This document shows, one piece after another, positions 5,955-13,701 of a stretch of DNA of 15,317 nt (within the stretch, counting starts at the first letter, position 1; each line of letters begins with the position of its first letter). This DNA is from Hyphomicrobiales bacterium (GTDB lineage Bacteria; Pseudomonadota; Alphaproteobacteria; Rhizobiales; Aestuariivirgaceae). Location of the stretch: the NCBI GenBank assembly GCA_025362535.1, contig JANYGE010000103.1, positions 1 through 15,317 of the forward strand. The letters run 5' to 3'. A program made the position numbers and the translations under genes. The notes under the pieces are model-generated. The model did no database searches, had not been told where the DNA came from, and saw only the letters and a program-made list of their open reading frames with translations.

Positions 5955-7210
5955 CCAAACTGCTCATTGGCCAAATCGTTGCCTTCGGTGAAACCGCCCA
6001 AGACCTCAGCCATGACACGCGCGGCGCCATTGCCATTGGTGATGATGGCCGGATTTTGTTTCGCGGGCCGCTCTCACTTTTGCCACGCGCCTTTGATCTC
6101 ACGCCGCGCGAGGATTATGGCGAGCAGATTTTGATGGCGGGCTTTATTGATGCGCATATTCATTTCCCACAAAATCGCATTCTGGCCGCTGCCGCTGTTG
6201 ATCTTCTCGATTGGCTCACACGCTACACCTTTCCTGAAGAAGCGCTTTACGCCGACCCCACTTATGCCGCCGCCGCCGCCACAACTTTTCTGAACACGCT
6301 CTATCGCTATGGCACCACCTCTGCGCTCGCCTTTTGTTCATCGCATAAGGCTTGCGCAGAAGCCCTGTTCGAAGCAGCGGCCAAACGCAACATGGCTTTG
6401 ATCACCGGAAAAACCTTGATGGACCGCAACGCCATTCCCGCCGTTCATGACACGGTGGAATCTGGCGCTTTGGATACGCTGGCTTTACACAAGGCCTTTC
6501 ATGGCAAGGGCCGTTTGCGCCATGCCGTAACCCCGCGTTTTGCTGTCACCTCAACTGATGCACAGTTACAATCTGCTGGCGAGCTGTTGCGCCAGTGCAA
6601 AGGTGCTTTGATGCAAACCCACCTTTCCGAAAGCGCTGGCGAAATTGCCTTCGTCAAACAGCTCTTCCCCAATGATCAGGATTATACCGCAGTCTACGAA
6701 CGCTTTGGTCTCGTCACCGATCACAGCCTGTTTGCCCATGGCATTCATTTATCGCCGCGTGAGCTTAGCGCCTTGAATGAGGCGGGCAGCATCGTCATGC
6801 ATTGCCCCACCTCAAACACCTTCTTAGGTTCCGGCCTCATGCCCTTCCAAGGACGCACCAAGCTCGCCCTCGCCACTGATATTGGCGGCGGCACCAGTTA
6901 TTCCATGCTGCAAACCATGGGTGAGGCCTACAAAGTTCAAATGCTCACCGGACGCAAACTGAAAGCCGCTGAACTGTTCTTCATGTCCACCCTGGGCAAC
7001 GCGCGCGCCCTTCGCATCGACCAGGAAACCGGAAGCATAGCGCTCGGCAAATTCGCCGACATCATCGTCCTCAATCCAACCGCCACCCCCGTGCTCGCCG
7101 CCCGGCATAAGCTGTCAAATTCTATCGAAGATGTTCTCTTCGCCCTCGCCCTGCTCGGCGATGACCGCAGCATTGCCGCCACTTATGTGGCCGGAGAGAA
7201 AGTCTATTAA
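5951..7210 (+). CDS. guaD: Guanine deaminase
   Basis: This 419-residue zinc amidohydrolase converts guanine to xanthine plus ammonia in the cytoplasm, feeding the purine breakdown route. Metal and active-site residues fall where the family expects them: H69-x-H71 in MAGFIDAHIHFPQ, H224 with E227 in THLSES, H263 in FAHGIHLSPREL, and D310 in LATDIGGGTSYSML. MHCPTSNTFLGSGLMP and the late TLGNARAL/IALGKFADIIVL segment are also characteristic of GuaD. The ATG overlaps the uraD stop (ATGA), making puuD-uraD-guaD one translationally coupled unit. A related activity such as 8-oxoguanine deaminase is possible but less likely given the motifs. The gene converges on the aldolase gene, leaving a 61-bp AT-rich gap without a convincing terminator. 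Confidence 0.94.
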   Translation: MTKLLIGQIVAFGETAQDLSHDTRGAIAIGDDGRILFRGPLSLLPRAFDLTPREDYGEQILMAGFIDAHIHFPQNRILAAAAVDLLDWLTRYTFPEEALYADPTYAAAAATTFLNTLYRYGTTSALAFCSSHKACAEALFEAAAKRNMALITGKTLMDRNAIPAVHDTVESGALDTLALHKAFHGKGRLRHAVTPRFAVTSTDAQLQSAGELLRQCKGALMQTHLSESAGEIAFVKQLFPNDQDYTAVYERFGLVTDHSLFAHGIHLSPRELSALNEAGSIVMHCPTSNTFLGSGLMPFQGRTKLALATDIGGGTSYSMLQTMGEAYKVQMLTGRKLKAAELFFMSTLGNARALRIDQETGSIALGKFADIIVLNPTATPVLAARHKLSNSIEDVLFALALLGDDRSIAATYVAGEKVY

Positions 7211-7271
7211 CAATATCAAACAGCAGGTCACCAAGGCAACTTGCGCTTATTCTCACAATAGGATTATATTG

Positions 7272-8084
7272 TCAATATATATTTTTAATCATAGCTACGG
7301 TTTCGTCGCGCAAAGCAGCAATTGTCGGGCTGAGAAGTGCTATGCGGTCAAAGCTATCGGGCTGATCTTTCAATGATTTTCGCAATGCTTTGCCAAAAGT
7401 CATGCGCAATTCCGTGCCAAAATTAAATTTTGCAACACGGCTGTCATGAGCGAGTTTTGCCCGCTCGGCCAGCGGAATGCCACTGCCGCCATGCAGAACC
7501 AAGGGCAAGCGTGTTACGGCTTCAATCGCCCGCAGCGCTGTCCAATCAATGCCGTTGGTCTTCTCGGTGTTTAAATGCACATTGCCAATTGAGATGGCCA
7601 AAGCATCGACACCAGCCTCGCGATCAAATTTCGCGGCCTCCTCCGGCGAAGTCAGCGCGGAAGCCGCGCCCGTCACATAACCCACCTGCCCAACTTCGCC
7701 TTCAACTGAAACACCTGCTTTTCCAGCAAGCTCAACTACCGATCTCGTGAGTTCAATATTTTGATCAATCGATAGTCTCGAACCATCAATCATGACAGAT
7801 GTGAATCCATTATCGATGCCCTCAGCGCATTCTTGTAAACTATAGGCATGATCGATGTGGCAGACGATGGGCACGCGCGCCTGCTCAGCCAAATAGCGAA
7901 ACATTTTCCCCAAGATTGGTACTGGCATATATTTGCGAGCCCCTGGGCCGGCCTGCAGAATAATCGGAATGCCGGTTTCATCGGCGGCCTCGACAAAGGC
8001 CCGCGCGTCTTCCCAGCCGAGCACAACGAGGCCTGCGATGGCACGATCCGCTTTCAACACATCTTTGAGGTTGGCCACAGTCAT
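7272..8084 (-). CDS. Class II (zinc) aldolase, IolJ/FbaA/KbaY family
   Basis: This 270-residue TIM-barrel aldolase probably cleaves 5-dehydro-2-deoxy-D-gluconate 6-phosphate to DHAP and malonate semialdehyde, the IolJ step, because iolC-like and iolB-like genes precede it in the operon. Visible catalytic residues are D78-H79 in VCHIDHAYS (general acid/base Asp and zinc His), E130 in VEGEVG, H170 in SIGNVH and H198 in LVLHGGSGIP. FNFGTEL near residue 220 is the phosphate/DHAP-binding strand, as in KbaY/GatY. The ATG overlaps the stop of the iolB-like gene by four bases, so it is the last gene of a coupled three-gene operon. Family membership is firm. The specific substrate rests on context; fructose- or tagatose-bisphosphate aldolase activity cannot be excluded from sequence alone. 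Confidence 0.88.
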   Translation of the reverse strand: MTVANLKDVLKADRAIAGLVVLGWEDARAFVEAADETGIPIILQAGPGARKYMPVPILGKMFRYLAEQARVPIVCHIDHAYSLQECAEGIDNGFTSVMIDGSRLSIDQNIELTRSVVELAGKAGVSVEGEVGQVGYVTGAASALTSPEEAAKFDREAGVDALAISIGNVHLNTEKTNGIDWTALRAIEAVTRLPLVLHGGSGIPLAERAKLAHDSRVAKFNFGTELRMTFGKALRKSLKDQPDSFDRIALLSPTIAALRDETVAMIKNIY

Positions 8085-8923
8085 TTAAATTTGGCAATCA
8101 TATCCTTGATACCTGGAATGGTTTCCACCTGATAGGCATGGCTAGGCTGGAAATATTGCACGAGGGGCCTTTGGCTGAGCCCGCCCAAAATTGTGAAATA
8201 ATACATTTCATAGCCAGGTGCCGCCACACAGGGGTGATAACCTTGATCAAGCGTGATGGTTGAGCCATTAACCAGATGAAAGGCTTCGCCCACCTTGCCA
8301 TCTTCGCGCTGCACCAGCTGCATTCCGAATCCGTGATTGGGGCGGAAGCGAAAATTATAGGTTTCGTCATGGCGGGTTTCGAGCGGCAAACGATCAGTGT
8401 CGTGTTTGTGCGGCGGAAAGCCTGACCAACCACCAGCACCCACCGTGAAGAGTTCAGACACCAACAAGCGGCCAACCCGATCCTTATATTTCGTGCCGAT
8501 AATATGTTTTATCTTGCGATGGGTTTTAGTTTCATCGGAACCATATTGAATCTTATCAATGTCGGCTACCCGCACGGCGAAGGGCAAAAGTGTTCGCGCA
8601 AATTTTGCACCGGCCACAAAAATCTCGGCACTCTCCGAAGTGCAGGTTATCTGCACCTTCGCAGCAGTCGGCGCATAAACACCTTCCGGCTCACCGTCCC
8701 ACACATCAACCCCGCGGTTGCCGATGGCGTTAAAATTCTCGCCTTCAATGAAAATATCAAGCGTGCCCGTTGCCGGAACGATTCCGGTTTCATAACCCGG
8801 CACCTGATATTCAAAGCTTTGGCCGCGCTTCAATTTTACAATGTTGAAATAATTCAGCGGCACATGTGGATCATCGACATTGATGATCGGCTTGTTATGA
8901 TTATCAAAGGGTGGAATGTGCAT
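8081..8923 (-). CDS. iolB: 5-deoxy-glucuronate isomerase, IolB-like bicupin
   Basis: This 280-residue two-cupin protein should convert 5-deoxy-D-glucuronate to 5-dehydro-2-deoxy-D-gluconate in the inositol pathway. The C-terminal cupin carries a metal set recognisable as IolB: H172 and H174 in WSGFPPHKHD, E187 in RHDETYNFRF, and H230 in DQGYHPCVAAPGYEMYYF. The N-terminal cupin is less conserved, which is usual for the family. The length matches typical IolB (about 265-275). It overlaps the upstream kinase gene by 20 bp and the downstream aldolase gene by 4 bp. The kinase and aldolase that would act on its product flank it on both sides, which supports the function. The upstream enzymes that make 5-deoxyglucuronate (IolE, IolD) are not in the window. 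Confidence 0.9.
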   Translation of the reverse strand: MHIPPFDNHNKPIINVDDPHVPLNYFNIVKLKRGQSFEYQVPGYETGIVPATGTLDIFIEGENFNAIGNRGVDVWDGEPEGVYAPTAAKVQITCTSESAEIFVAGAKFARTLLPFAVRVADIDKIQYGSDETKTHRKIKHIIGTKYKDRVGRLLVSELFTVGAGGWSGFPPHKHDTDRLPLETRHDETYNFRFRPNHGFGMQLVQREDGKVGEAFHLVNGSTITLDQGYHPCVAAPGYEMYYFTILGGLSQRPLVQYFQPSHAYQVETIPGIKDMIAKFK

Positions 8924-9845
8924 GGGTCACCATAAAATTTGAAAGTTCATCTTGTGTGGGCATGGCAGGCGCACAGCCAACGCGGGTGACCACAATGGCT
9001 GCCGCTGCTGAGCCACGGCGCACTGAGGTTTTTAAATCCATGCCAGCGCTCAGGCTTGTAACGAAAGCTGCCATGAATGAATCTCCTGCACCCGTAGGCT
9101 TCAACGCTTGCACCTTAAAAATTCCAGTTTCAAAAAATTCGTTCTTTGAAAAAGTAACGGAACCTTTCTCTCCCATTTTGTATATGACAATTTCAGCTTC
9201 GAGAGATTTTGCCAAATCCAAGCCGCCGCCCATCACAGCAAACTCGTCATCATTGCCAATCACAATGGTGCTGTGTTGGGCTGCACGCAAACAGGTTTCG
9301 CGGGCATCTTCTGGACTTATCCAAGAATAAGGGCGGTAATCTACATCAAGAATAATTTGCAATCCCGCTTTGCTCGCAAGTTCGATAGCCTTGAACGTGG
9401 CCTCGCGTGAAGGTTCAACCGCAAGAGCCGTGCCCGTTACAATCAGTGTATTATAATCCGTGTACGGAATTTTTTTAATGTGTGCAGCCGTCAATTGAAA
9501 ATCAGCTGCGCCATTGCGGTAAATGACGGATTGGCAATTTTCACTTCTGGTCTCAACAACCGCCAAAGAATTACGCACCTCGCCAGCCAAAGCCAGAACA
9601 TGCTGGGTGCCCACACCATATTTCTGCAGTTGATTGATGGTGTAGCGGCCCACCGCATCGTCAGAAACAACCGTGATTAAATCTGCGTGGCCACCTAAGC
9701 GCACGATGCCTGCTGCAATATTGGCAGCCGACCCCCCCAATGCGGCTGAGAACATCAGGGCATCTTCGGTGCGGGTTCCGGGCGGGTCGGCATAGAGGTC
9801 CAGCCCTGCGCGGCCTAAAACCAGAAATTTGTGTTGTTTGTTCAT
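8904..9845 (-). CDS. iolC: PfkB-family sugar kinase, IolC-like (5-dehydro-2-deoxygluconokinase)
   Basis: This 313-residue ribokinase-fold kinase probably phosphorylates 5-dehydro-2-deoxy-D-gluconate at C6. Features seen are FLVLGRAGLDLYAD at the start, GGSAANIA (37-44, PfkB signature 1), LDVDYRPYSW (about 166-175, typical of IolC) and the ATP/anion-hole motif TGAGDSF with catalytic D255. The start is placed at the ATG at 9845; a GTG at 9854 would add three residues. GGGA lies three bases before the ATG, which is close for a ribosome-binding site, so the start is not certain. It is the first gene of an operon with the isomerase and aldolase genes. Many proteobacterial IolC proteins are about 640 residues because of a fused DUF2090 domain; this one is stand-alone. 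Another sugar-acid kinase activity is possible. Confidence 0.85.
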   Translation of the reverse strand: MNKQHKFLVLGRAGLDLYADPPGTRTEDALMFSAALGGSAANIAAGIVRLGGHADLITVVSDDAVGRYTINQLQKYGVGTQHVLALAGEVRNSLAVVETRSENCQSVIYRNGAADFQLTAAHIKKIPYTDYNTLIVTGTALAVEPSREATFKAIELASKAGLQIILDVDYRPYSWISPEDARETCLRAAQHSTIVIGNDDEFAVMGGGLDLAKSLEAEIVIYKMGEKGSVTFSKNEFFETGIFKVQALKPTGAGDSFMAAFVTSLSAGMDLKTSVRRGSAAAAIVVTRVGCAPAMPTQDELSNFMVTHAHSTL

Positions 9846-9917
9846 GTTTCCCACTGTTCTTATTTGCCGAACTTAGTTACGGTTGCGGCGAAGTGCAATT
9901 GGATTGATCGTTGGTCT
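9846..9917. promoter_or_regulatory. Divergent intergenic region shared by two catabolic operons
   Basis: These 72 bases lie between the start of the iolC-like gene (minus) and the first oxidoreductase gene (plus), so they must hold the promoters of both operons unless transcripts start within genes. I see no strong sigma-70 pair. On the minus strand TTGCAC, a 17-base spacer and TAAGTT make a poor match. An imperfect inverted repeat TTGC...GCAA (about 9882-9897) could be half-sites for a LacI/GntR-like regulator, but this is weak. No regulator gene is adjacent. Confidence 0.5.
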
Positions 9918-11033
9918 ATGGCAAAAATCGGAATTGGAATTGTCGGTGGTGGCTATATGGGCAAGGCTCATGCTGTTGCTATAAATGCCGTGGCGGCAGT
10001 TTTTAACACAGCGCTTCGACCAAGCTTGGAGACGATATGCACCACCACGGAAAAAGGTGCGGCAGCAAAAGCCTATCAATTTGGCTTTGCGCGCTCCACC
10101 GCTGATTGGCGTGTGCTGGTGAATGACCCGAAAGTTGAAGCTGTGGTGATTGCGTCCCCGCAAAACACACACCGCGAAATTGCTGTGGCGGCTTTTGCAC
10201 TTGGCAAGCATGTGTTCTGCGAAAAGCCCCTCGGCATGGACTTGGCTGAAAGCCGCATCATGCTGGCCGCCGCTGAAAAAAGTGGGGCTGTTCACATGAC
10301 GGGGTTTAATTACATTCGCACCCCCGCCTCGCAAATGGCGCGGGACATAATTCACTCCGGCGAGATTGGTTGCATCACATCGTTTCGCGGTGAGCACACT
10401 GAAGATTTTTTGGCAAACCCTGAGGAGCCTTTTAATTGGCGCTGCGAATCACGCGCCTCCGGCAATATGGGTGATCTCTCGCCCCACATCATCAATGCCG
10501 CATTTGCTTTAATGGGGCCGATTGATAGCGTGATGGCCGATATTGAAACAGTTCACAAGTTCCGCCCCTCGCCGGATGGACCGAAGCTTGTGACCAATGA
10601 TGATCAAGCCCAAATTTTATGTCGCTTTGAATCTGGCGTTATGGGTTCGCTGTTCATCAGCCGCGTGGCCACAGGGCGCAAGATGGGTTACATTTATGAA
10701 GTGTTCGGCACCAAGGGCGCATTGCGCTTTGATGGCGAAGACCAAAATGCCCTGTGGCTTTATAAGGGTGATGCCAAAGCGGATCGTCAGGGTTTCACAA
10801 AGATTTTAACCGGGCCATTGCATAAGGATTATGAACCCTTCTGTTTGGGGCCTGGCCACGGCACAGGCTATCAAGATCAAATTACTATCGAAGCGAAGGA
10901 TTTTCTAAATGCTATTTTTGATAGAAAATCACGGTGGCCAACATTTGAAGATGGATTGTTGGTCAATCAAGTGATTGAAGCAGCATTCACCTCGCATAAT
11001 TTGCGGCGCTGGGTGGATGTGAAGTCGATTTAG
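9918..11033 (+). CDS. Gfo/Idh/MocA-family NAD(P)-dependent oxidoreductase 1
   Basis: This 371-residue cytoplasmic dehydrogenase probably acts on a polyol, sugar or inositol derivative. The Rossmann nucleotide loop is GIVGGGYMGKAH (7-18). The conserved EKP motif is at 102-104 (VFCEKPLG), and the active-site segment GNMGDLSPHIIN (182-193) holds the Asp/His pair expected near the substrate. The C-terminal alpha/beta domain follows the family pattern. The ATG at 9918 starts directly at the Rossmann strand; upstream in-frame starts (from 9831) would overlap the iolC-like gene and add an unrelated leader. No strong ribosome-binding site is visible. It heads a five-gene operon with a second family member and glcDEF. 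It could be an inositol dehydrogenase (IolG role), but the sequence alone does not decide the substrate. Confidence 0.9.
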   Translation: MAKIGIGIVGGGYMGKAHAVAINAVAAVFNTALRPSLETICTTTEKGAAAKAYQFGFARSTADWRVLVNDPKVEAVVIASPQNTHREIAVAAFALGKHVFCEKPLGMDLAESRIMLAAAEKSGAVHMTGFNYIRTPASQMARDIIHSGEIGCITSFRGEHTEDFLANPEEPFNWRCESRASGNMGDLSPHIINAAFALMGPIDSVMADIETVHKFRPSPDGPKLVTNDDQAQILCRFESGVMGSLFISRVATGRKMGYIYEVFGTKGALRFDGEDQNALWLYKGDAKADRQGFTKILTGPLHKDYEPFCLGPGHGTGYQDQITIEAKDFLNAIFDRKSRWPTFEDGLLVNQVIEAAFTSHNLRRWVDVKSI

Positions 11034-11048
11034 AAACGGGAATTGAAG

Positions 11049-12206
11049 ATGACGAAATTAAACTGGGGCATGATTGGTGGTGGCGAAGGCAGCCAGATTG
11101 GCCCCGCGCACAGAATTAGCGCTGCGATGGATGGGCTTTACACCATGACCGCAGGTGCGCTTGATGCAAACCCAGAGAAAGGCCGCAATTTTGCGCAGAG
11201 CTTGGGCATTGCAAAAGATCGTGCTTATGGCGATTGGAAAGAGATGTTGGCCGGAGAACGTGATCGCAAAGACCGCGTTGATCTGGTCACCGTGGCCACA
11301 CCAAATTCCACGCATTATGAAATCACCAAAGCGTTTCTGGAAGCGGGCATTAATGTGCTCTGCGAAAAGCCAATGACTGTGACGGTTGAGCAAGCCGAGG
11401 ATATTGTCGCCACGGCAAAACGCACAGGCTCAATCTGCGCTGTCAACTATGGCTATACAGGTTATGCCTTGGTGCGCCACATGCGGGCGATGGTGGCGCG
11501 CGGCGACCTTGGTAAAATCCGTTTGATCAAGGCTGAATTCGCGCATGGCTTTCATGCTGATGAAGCCGATGCCGATAATCCGCGGGTGCGTTGGCGCTAT
11601 GACCCCGCCCTTGCCGGAGTCTCAGCGCAATTTGCCGATTGCGGTATTCACGCGTTACATATGGCGAGTTTTGTCTCTGGCCAAGATGCCAAAGAATTAT
11701 CAGCGCATTTTGAATCATGCTTGAAAAGCCGCACGCTTGAAGATGATGCCATGGTGAATTTCAAAATGGATGGTGGTGCCACGTTGCGGCTGTGGACCAG
11801 TTCCATTGCCGTGGGCTCCATGCATGGTTTGAATATTCGGGTGTTCGGAGAGAAAGGCGGGCTTCGCTGGGCCCAGCAATGGCCGGATCAATTATTTTAC
11901 ACGCCCCTCAATCAACCGACCATAACATTGGAACGCGGCGGACCCAATCTTTCTCCGGAAGCCGACCGTGCTTCGCGCATCGCTATTGGTCATGCCGAAG
12001 GCATGCCGCTGGCATTTGCCAATATCTATGTTGATCTTGCTGAGGCCATTGTGGCAAAACACCAGGGCCGCCACATTCATCCGTTGGCTGATCATTATCC
12101 AACAGCAATAGATGGTCTGCGCTCGATTGCGGCCATTCAAGCCGCGGTTGATTCAAACAAGGCTGGCGGCCAATGGGTTGATGCACGGCCGCCTTCATTG
12201 AGATGA
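11049..12206 (+). CDS. Gfo/Idh/MocA-family oxidoreductase 2
   Basis: This 385-residue paralogue-type dehydrogenase has an unusual nucleotide loop GMIGGGEGSQIGPAHR (7-22), with an extra charged/polar insertion compared with the neighbouring gene's GGGYMGKAH. EKP is at 106-108 (VLCEKPMT), and FADCGIHALH (195-204) marks the catalytic Asp/His region. The GGGEGSQIGPAHR form is a recognisable subgroup of the family often found in sugar and polyol clusters; its substrate is not known to me. The ATG at 11049 has GGGA seven bases upstream (11038-11041), preferred over a TTG at 11043. It lies 15 bp after the first oxidoreductase gene and 4 bp before glcD. The two oxidoreductases may act in sequence (oxidation then reduction, as in inositol epimerisation) or on different isomers. 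Confidence 0.9.
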   Translation: MTKLNWGMIGGGEGSQIGPAHRISAAMDGLYTMTAGALDANPEKGRNFAQSLGIAKDRAYGDWKEMLAGERDRKDRVDLVTVATPNSTHYEITKAFLEAGINVLCEKPMTVTVEQAEDIVATAKRTGSICAVNYGYTGYALVRHMRAMVARGDLGKIRLIKAEFAHGFHADEADADNPRVRWRYDPALAGVSAQFADCGIHALHMASFVSGQDAKELSAHFESCLKSRTLEDDAMVNFKMDGGATLRLWTSSIAVGSMHGLNIRVFGEKGGLRWAQQWPDQLFYTPLNQPTITLERGGPNLSPEADRASRIAIGHAEGMPLAFANIYVDLAEAIVAKHQGRHIHPLADHYPTAIDGLRSIAAIQAAVDSNKAGGQWVDARPPSLR

Positions 12207-12210
12207 TACT

Positions 12211-13701
12211 ATGTTGATGATGCCAAAACCCGATCAATCGGTGCTTGCCAGACGCAGCGAGATTGCTGCTGCTTTGCGCGGCATCGTTGCGGGAGAAGGT
12301 GTGATTGATACGGCCACTCAAATGCGGGTTTATGAATCGGATGGCTTAACCGCCTATAAGCAATTGCCGATGCTCGTGGTCTTGCCGGAAACCACCGCGC
12401 AGGTTTCACAGATTTTAAAGTATGCCAATGCGAATGGCATTAAAATTGTGCCGCGTGGCGCTGGCACCTCTCTCTCAGGCGGCGCACTGCCGTTGGAAGA
12501 TGGCATTTTGCTTGGGTTGGCGAAGTTCAATCGCATTCTCGATATTGATTTCGAAAATCGCTGCGTTGTGGTGCAACCGGGTGTGACGAATTTGGGAATC
12601 ACCAAAGCTGTTGAACAGAAGGGCTTTTATTATGCGCCTGACCCATCTTCACAAATTGCCTGCACCATTGGTGGTAATGTAGCGGAAAATTCTGGTGGCG
12701 TGCATTGTTTGAAATATGGCCTCACCGCCAATAATGTTCTGGGCATCGAGATGGTGTTGATCACTGGTGAAATTATTCGCCTTGGCGGAAAACATCTCGA
12801 CAGTGAAGGCTATGATCTGCTGGGTTTGATGACGGGCTCTGAGGGTTTGCTTGGCGTAGTCACCGAAGTTACGGTGCGGATTTTGCAAAAACCTGAAACC
12901 GCGCGCGCTGTGCTGGTGGGGTTTCCCTCCAGCGAAGATGCCGGGCAATGCGTGGCTGATATAATTTCAGCAGGCATTATTCCAGGCGGCATGGAGATGA
13001 TGGATAGGCCTGCCATTCATGCAGTGGAAGAATTTGTTCATGCAGATTATCCTTTGAATGTTGAGGCGCTTCTCATTGTTGAACTTGATGGCCCGCAGAT
13101 TGAGGTCGATTCCTTGATCGAGCGCGTCTCGTCAATTGCGCAGAAAAATAAATCAAAGACCTTGCGGGTTTCCAATTCGGAAGCCGAACGCATTTTATTT
13201 TGGGCCGGGCGCAAAGCTGCTTTTCCAGCGGTAGGGCGCATTTCGCCTGATTATATGTGCATGGATGGAACGATCCCGCGCAAGAAATTACCCGAGGTTT
13301 TGGCGGGCATGGCTAGGCTTTCACAGAAATATGATCTGCGCGTAGCCAATGTGTTCCATGCGGGCGATGGCAATTTGCATCCGCTCATATTGTTTGATGC
13401 AAACGAAGAGGGACAATTGGACCGGGCAGAAAAATTTGGCGCCGATATTTTACGGCTCTGCGTGAAAGTGGGCGGCGTGCTCACAGGTGAACATGGGGTT
13501 GGAGTTGAGAAGCGCGATTTGATGCCTGAAATGTTTTCGCAAATTGATTTAGACCAACAGTTGCGTTTGAAATGTGCCTTTGATGGGCAGGGGCTTTTGA
13601 ACCCCGGCAAAGTTTTTCCAACATTGCATTCATGTGCGGAGATGGGCCGCATGCATGTGCGGGGTGGAAAATTGGCCCATCCAGAAATTCCGCGTTTCTG
13701 A
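12211..13701 (+). CDS. glcD: Glycolate oxidase FAD subunit GlcD (2-hydroxyacid oxidase)
   Basis: This 496-residue flavoprotein is the larger FAD subunit of the membrane-associated glycolate oxidase complex GlcDEF, which oxidises glycolate (and D-lactate-like 2-hydroxyacids) to 2-oxoacids. The FAD-binding domain shows PRGAGTSLSGGA (81-92) and PDPSSQIACTIGGNVAENSGG (143-163). The FAD-oxidase C-terminal domain shows FHAGDGNLHP (382-391), GGVLTGEHGVG (421-431) and LNPGKVFPT. Length matches E. coli GlcD (499). Three close in-frame ATGs exist (12211, 12217, 12220); 12211 has GAG eight bases upstream. The 25-residue tail after NPGKVFPT is normal. It starts four bases after an oxidoreductase gene and ends overlapping glcE by one base. 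In this operon the substrate could be a pathway-specific hydroxyacid rather than glycolate. Confidence 0.94.
   Translation: MLMMPKPDQSVLARRSEIAAALRGIVAGEGVIDTATQMRVYESDGLTAYKQLPMLVVLPETTAQVSQILKYANANGIKIVPRGAGTSLSGGALPLEDGILLGLAKFNRILDIDFENRCVVVQPGVTNLGITKAVEQKGFYYAPDPSSQIACTIGGNVAENSGGVHCLKYGLTANNVLGIEMVLITGEIIRLGGKHLDSEGYDLLGLMTGSEGLLGVVTEVTVRILQKPETARAVLVGFPSSEDAGQCVADIISAGIIPGGMEMMDRPAIHAVEEFVHADYPLNVEALLIVELDGPQIEVDSLIERVSSIAQKNKSKTLRVSNSEAERILFWAGRKAAFPAVGRISPDYMCMDGTIPRKKLPEVLAGMARLSQKYDLRVANVFHAGDGNLHPLILFDANEEGQLDRAEKFGADILRLCVKVGGVLTGEHGVGVEKRDLMPEMFSQIDLDQQLRLKCAFDGQGLLNPGKVFPTLHSCAEMGRMHVRGGKLAHPEIPRF

Noticed and set aside
7255..7272. Weak stem ACAATA/TATTGT in the convergent gap between guaD and the aldolase gene
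   Set aside because: Only six A/T-rich pairs with a six-base loop and overlap with the aldolase stop codon; too weak to call a bidirectional terminator.
8504..8935. Open frame on the + strand opposite the iolB-like gene
   Set aside because: Antisense to a gene with clear family motifs; no homology-like pattern in its translation.
9831..9917. N-terminal extension of the first oxidoreductase from an upstream in-frame start
   Set aside because: It would overlap the divergent kinase gene start, and the extra residues do not resemble the family; the ATG at 9918 directly precedes the Rossmann strand.
9873..10397. 174-codon open frame antisense to the first oxidoreductase
   Set aside because: Shadow of a well-supported gene, Cys/His/Arg-rich translation without domain pattern.
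13632..13700. Upstream in-frame extension of glcE into glcD
   Set aside because: The extension lies entirely in glcD coding sequence; the TGATG overlap start at 13701 fits the coupling pattern used by glcF and matches the family N-terminus.
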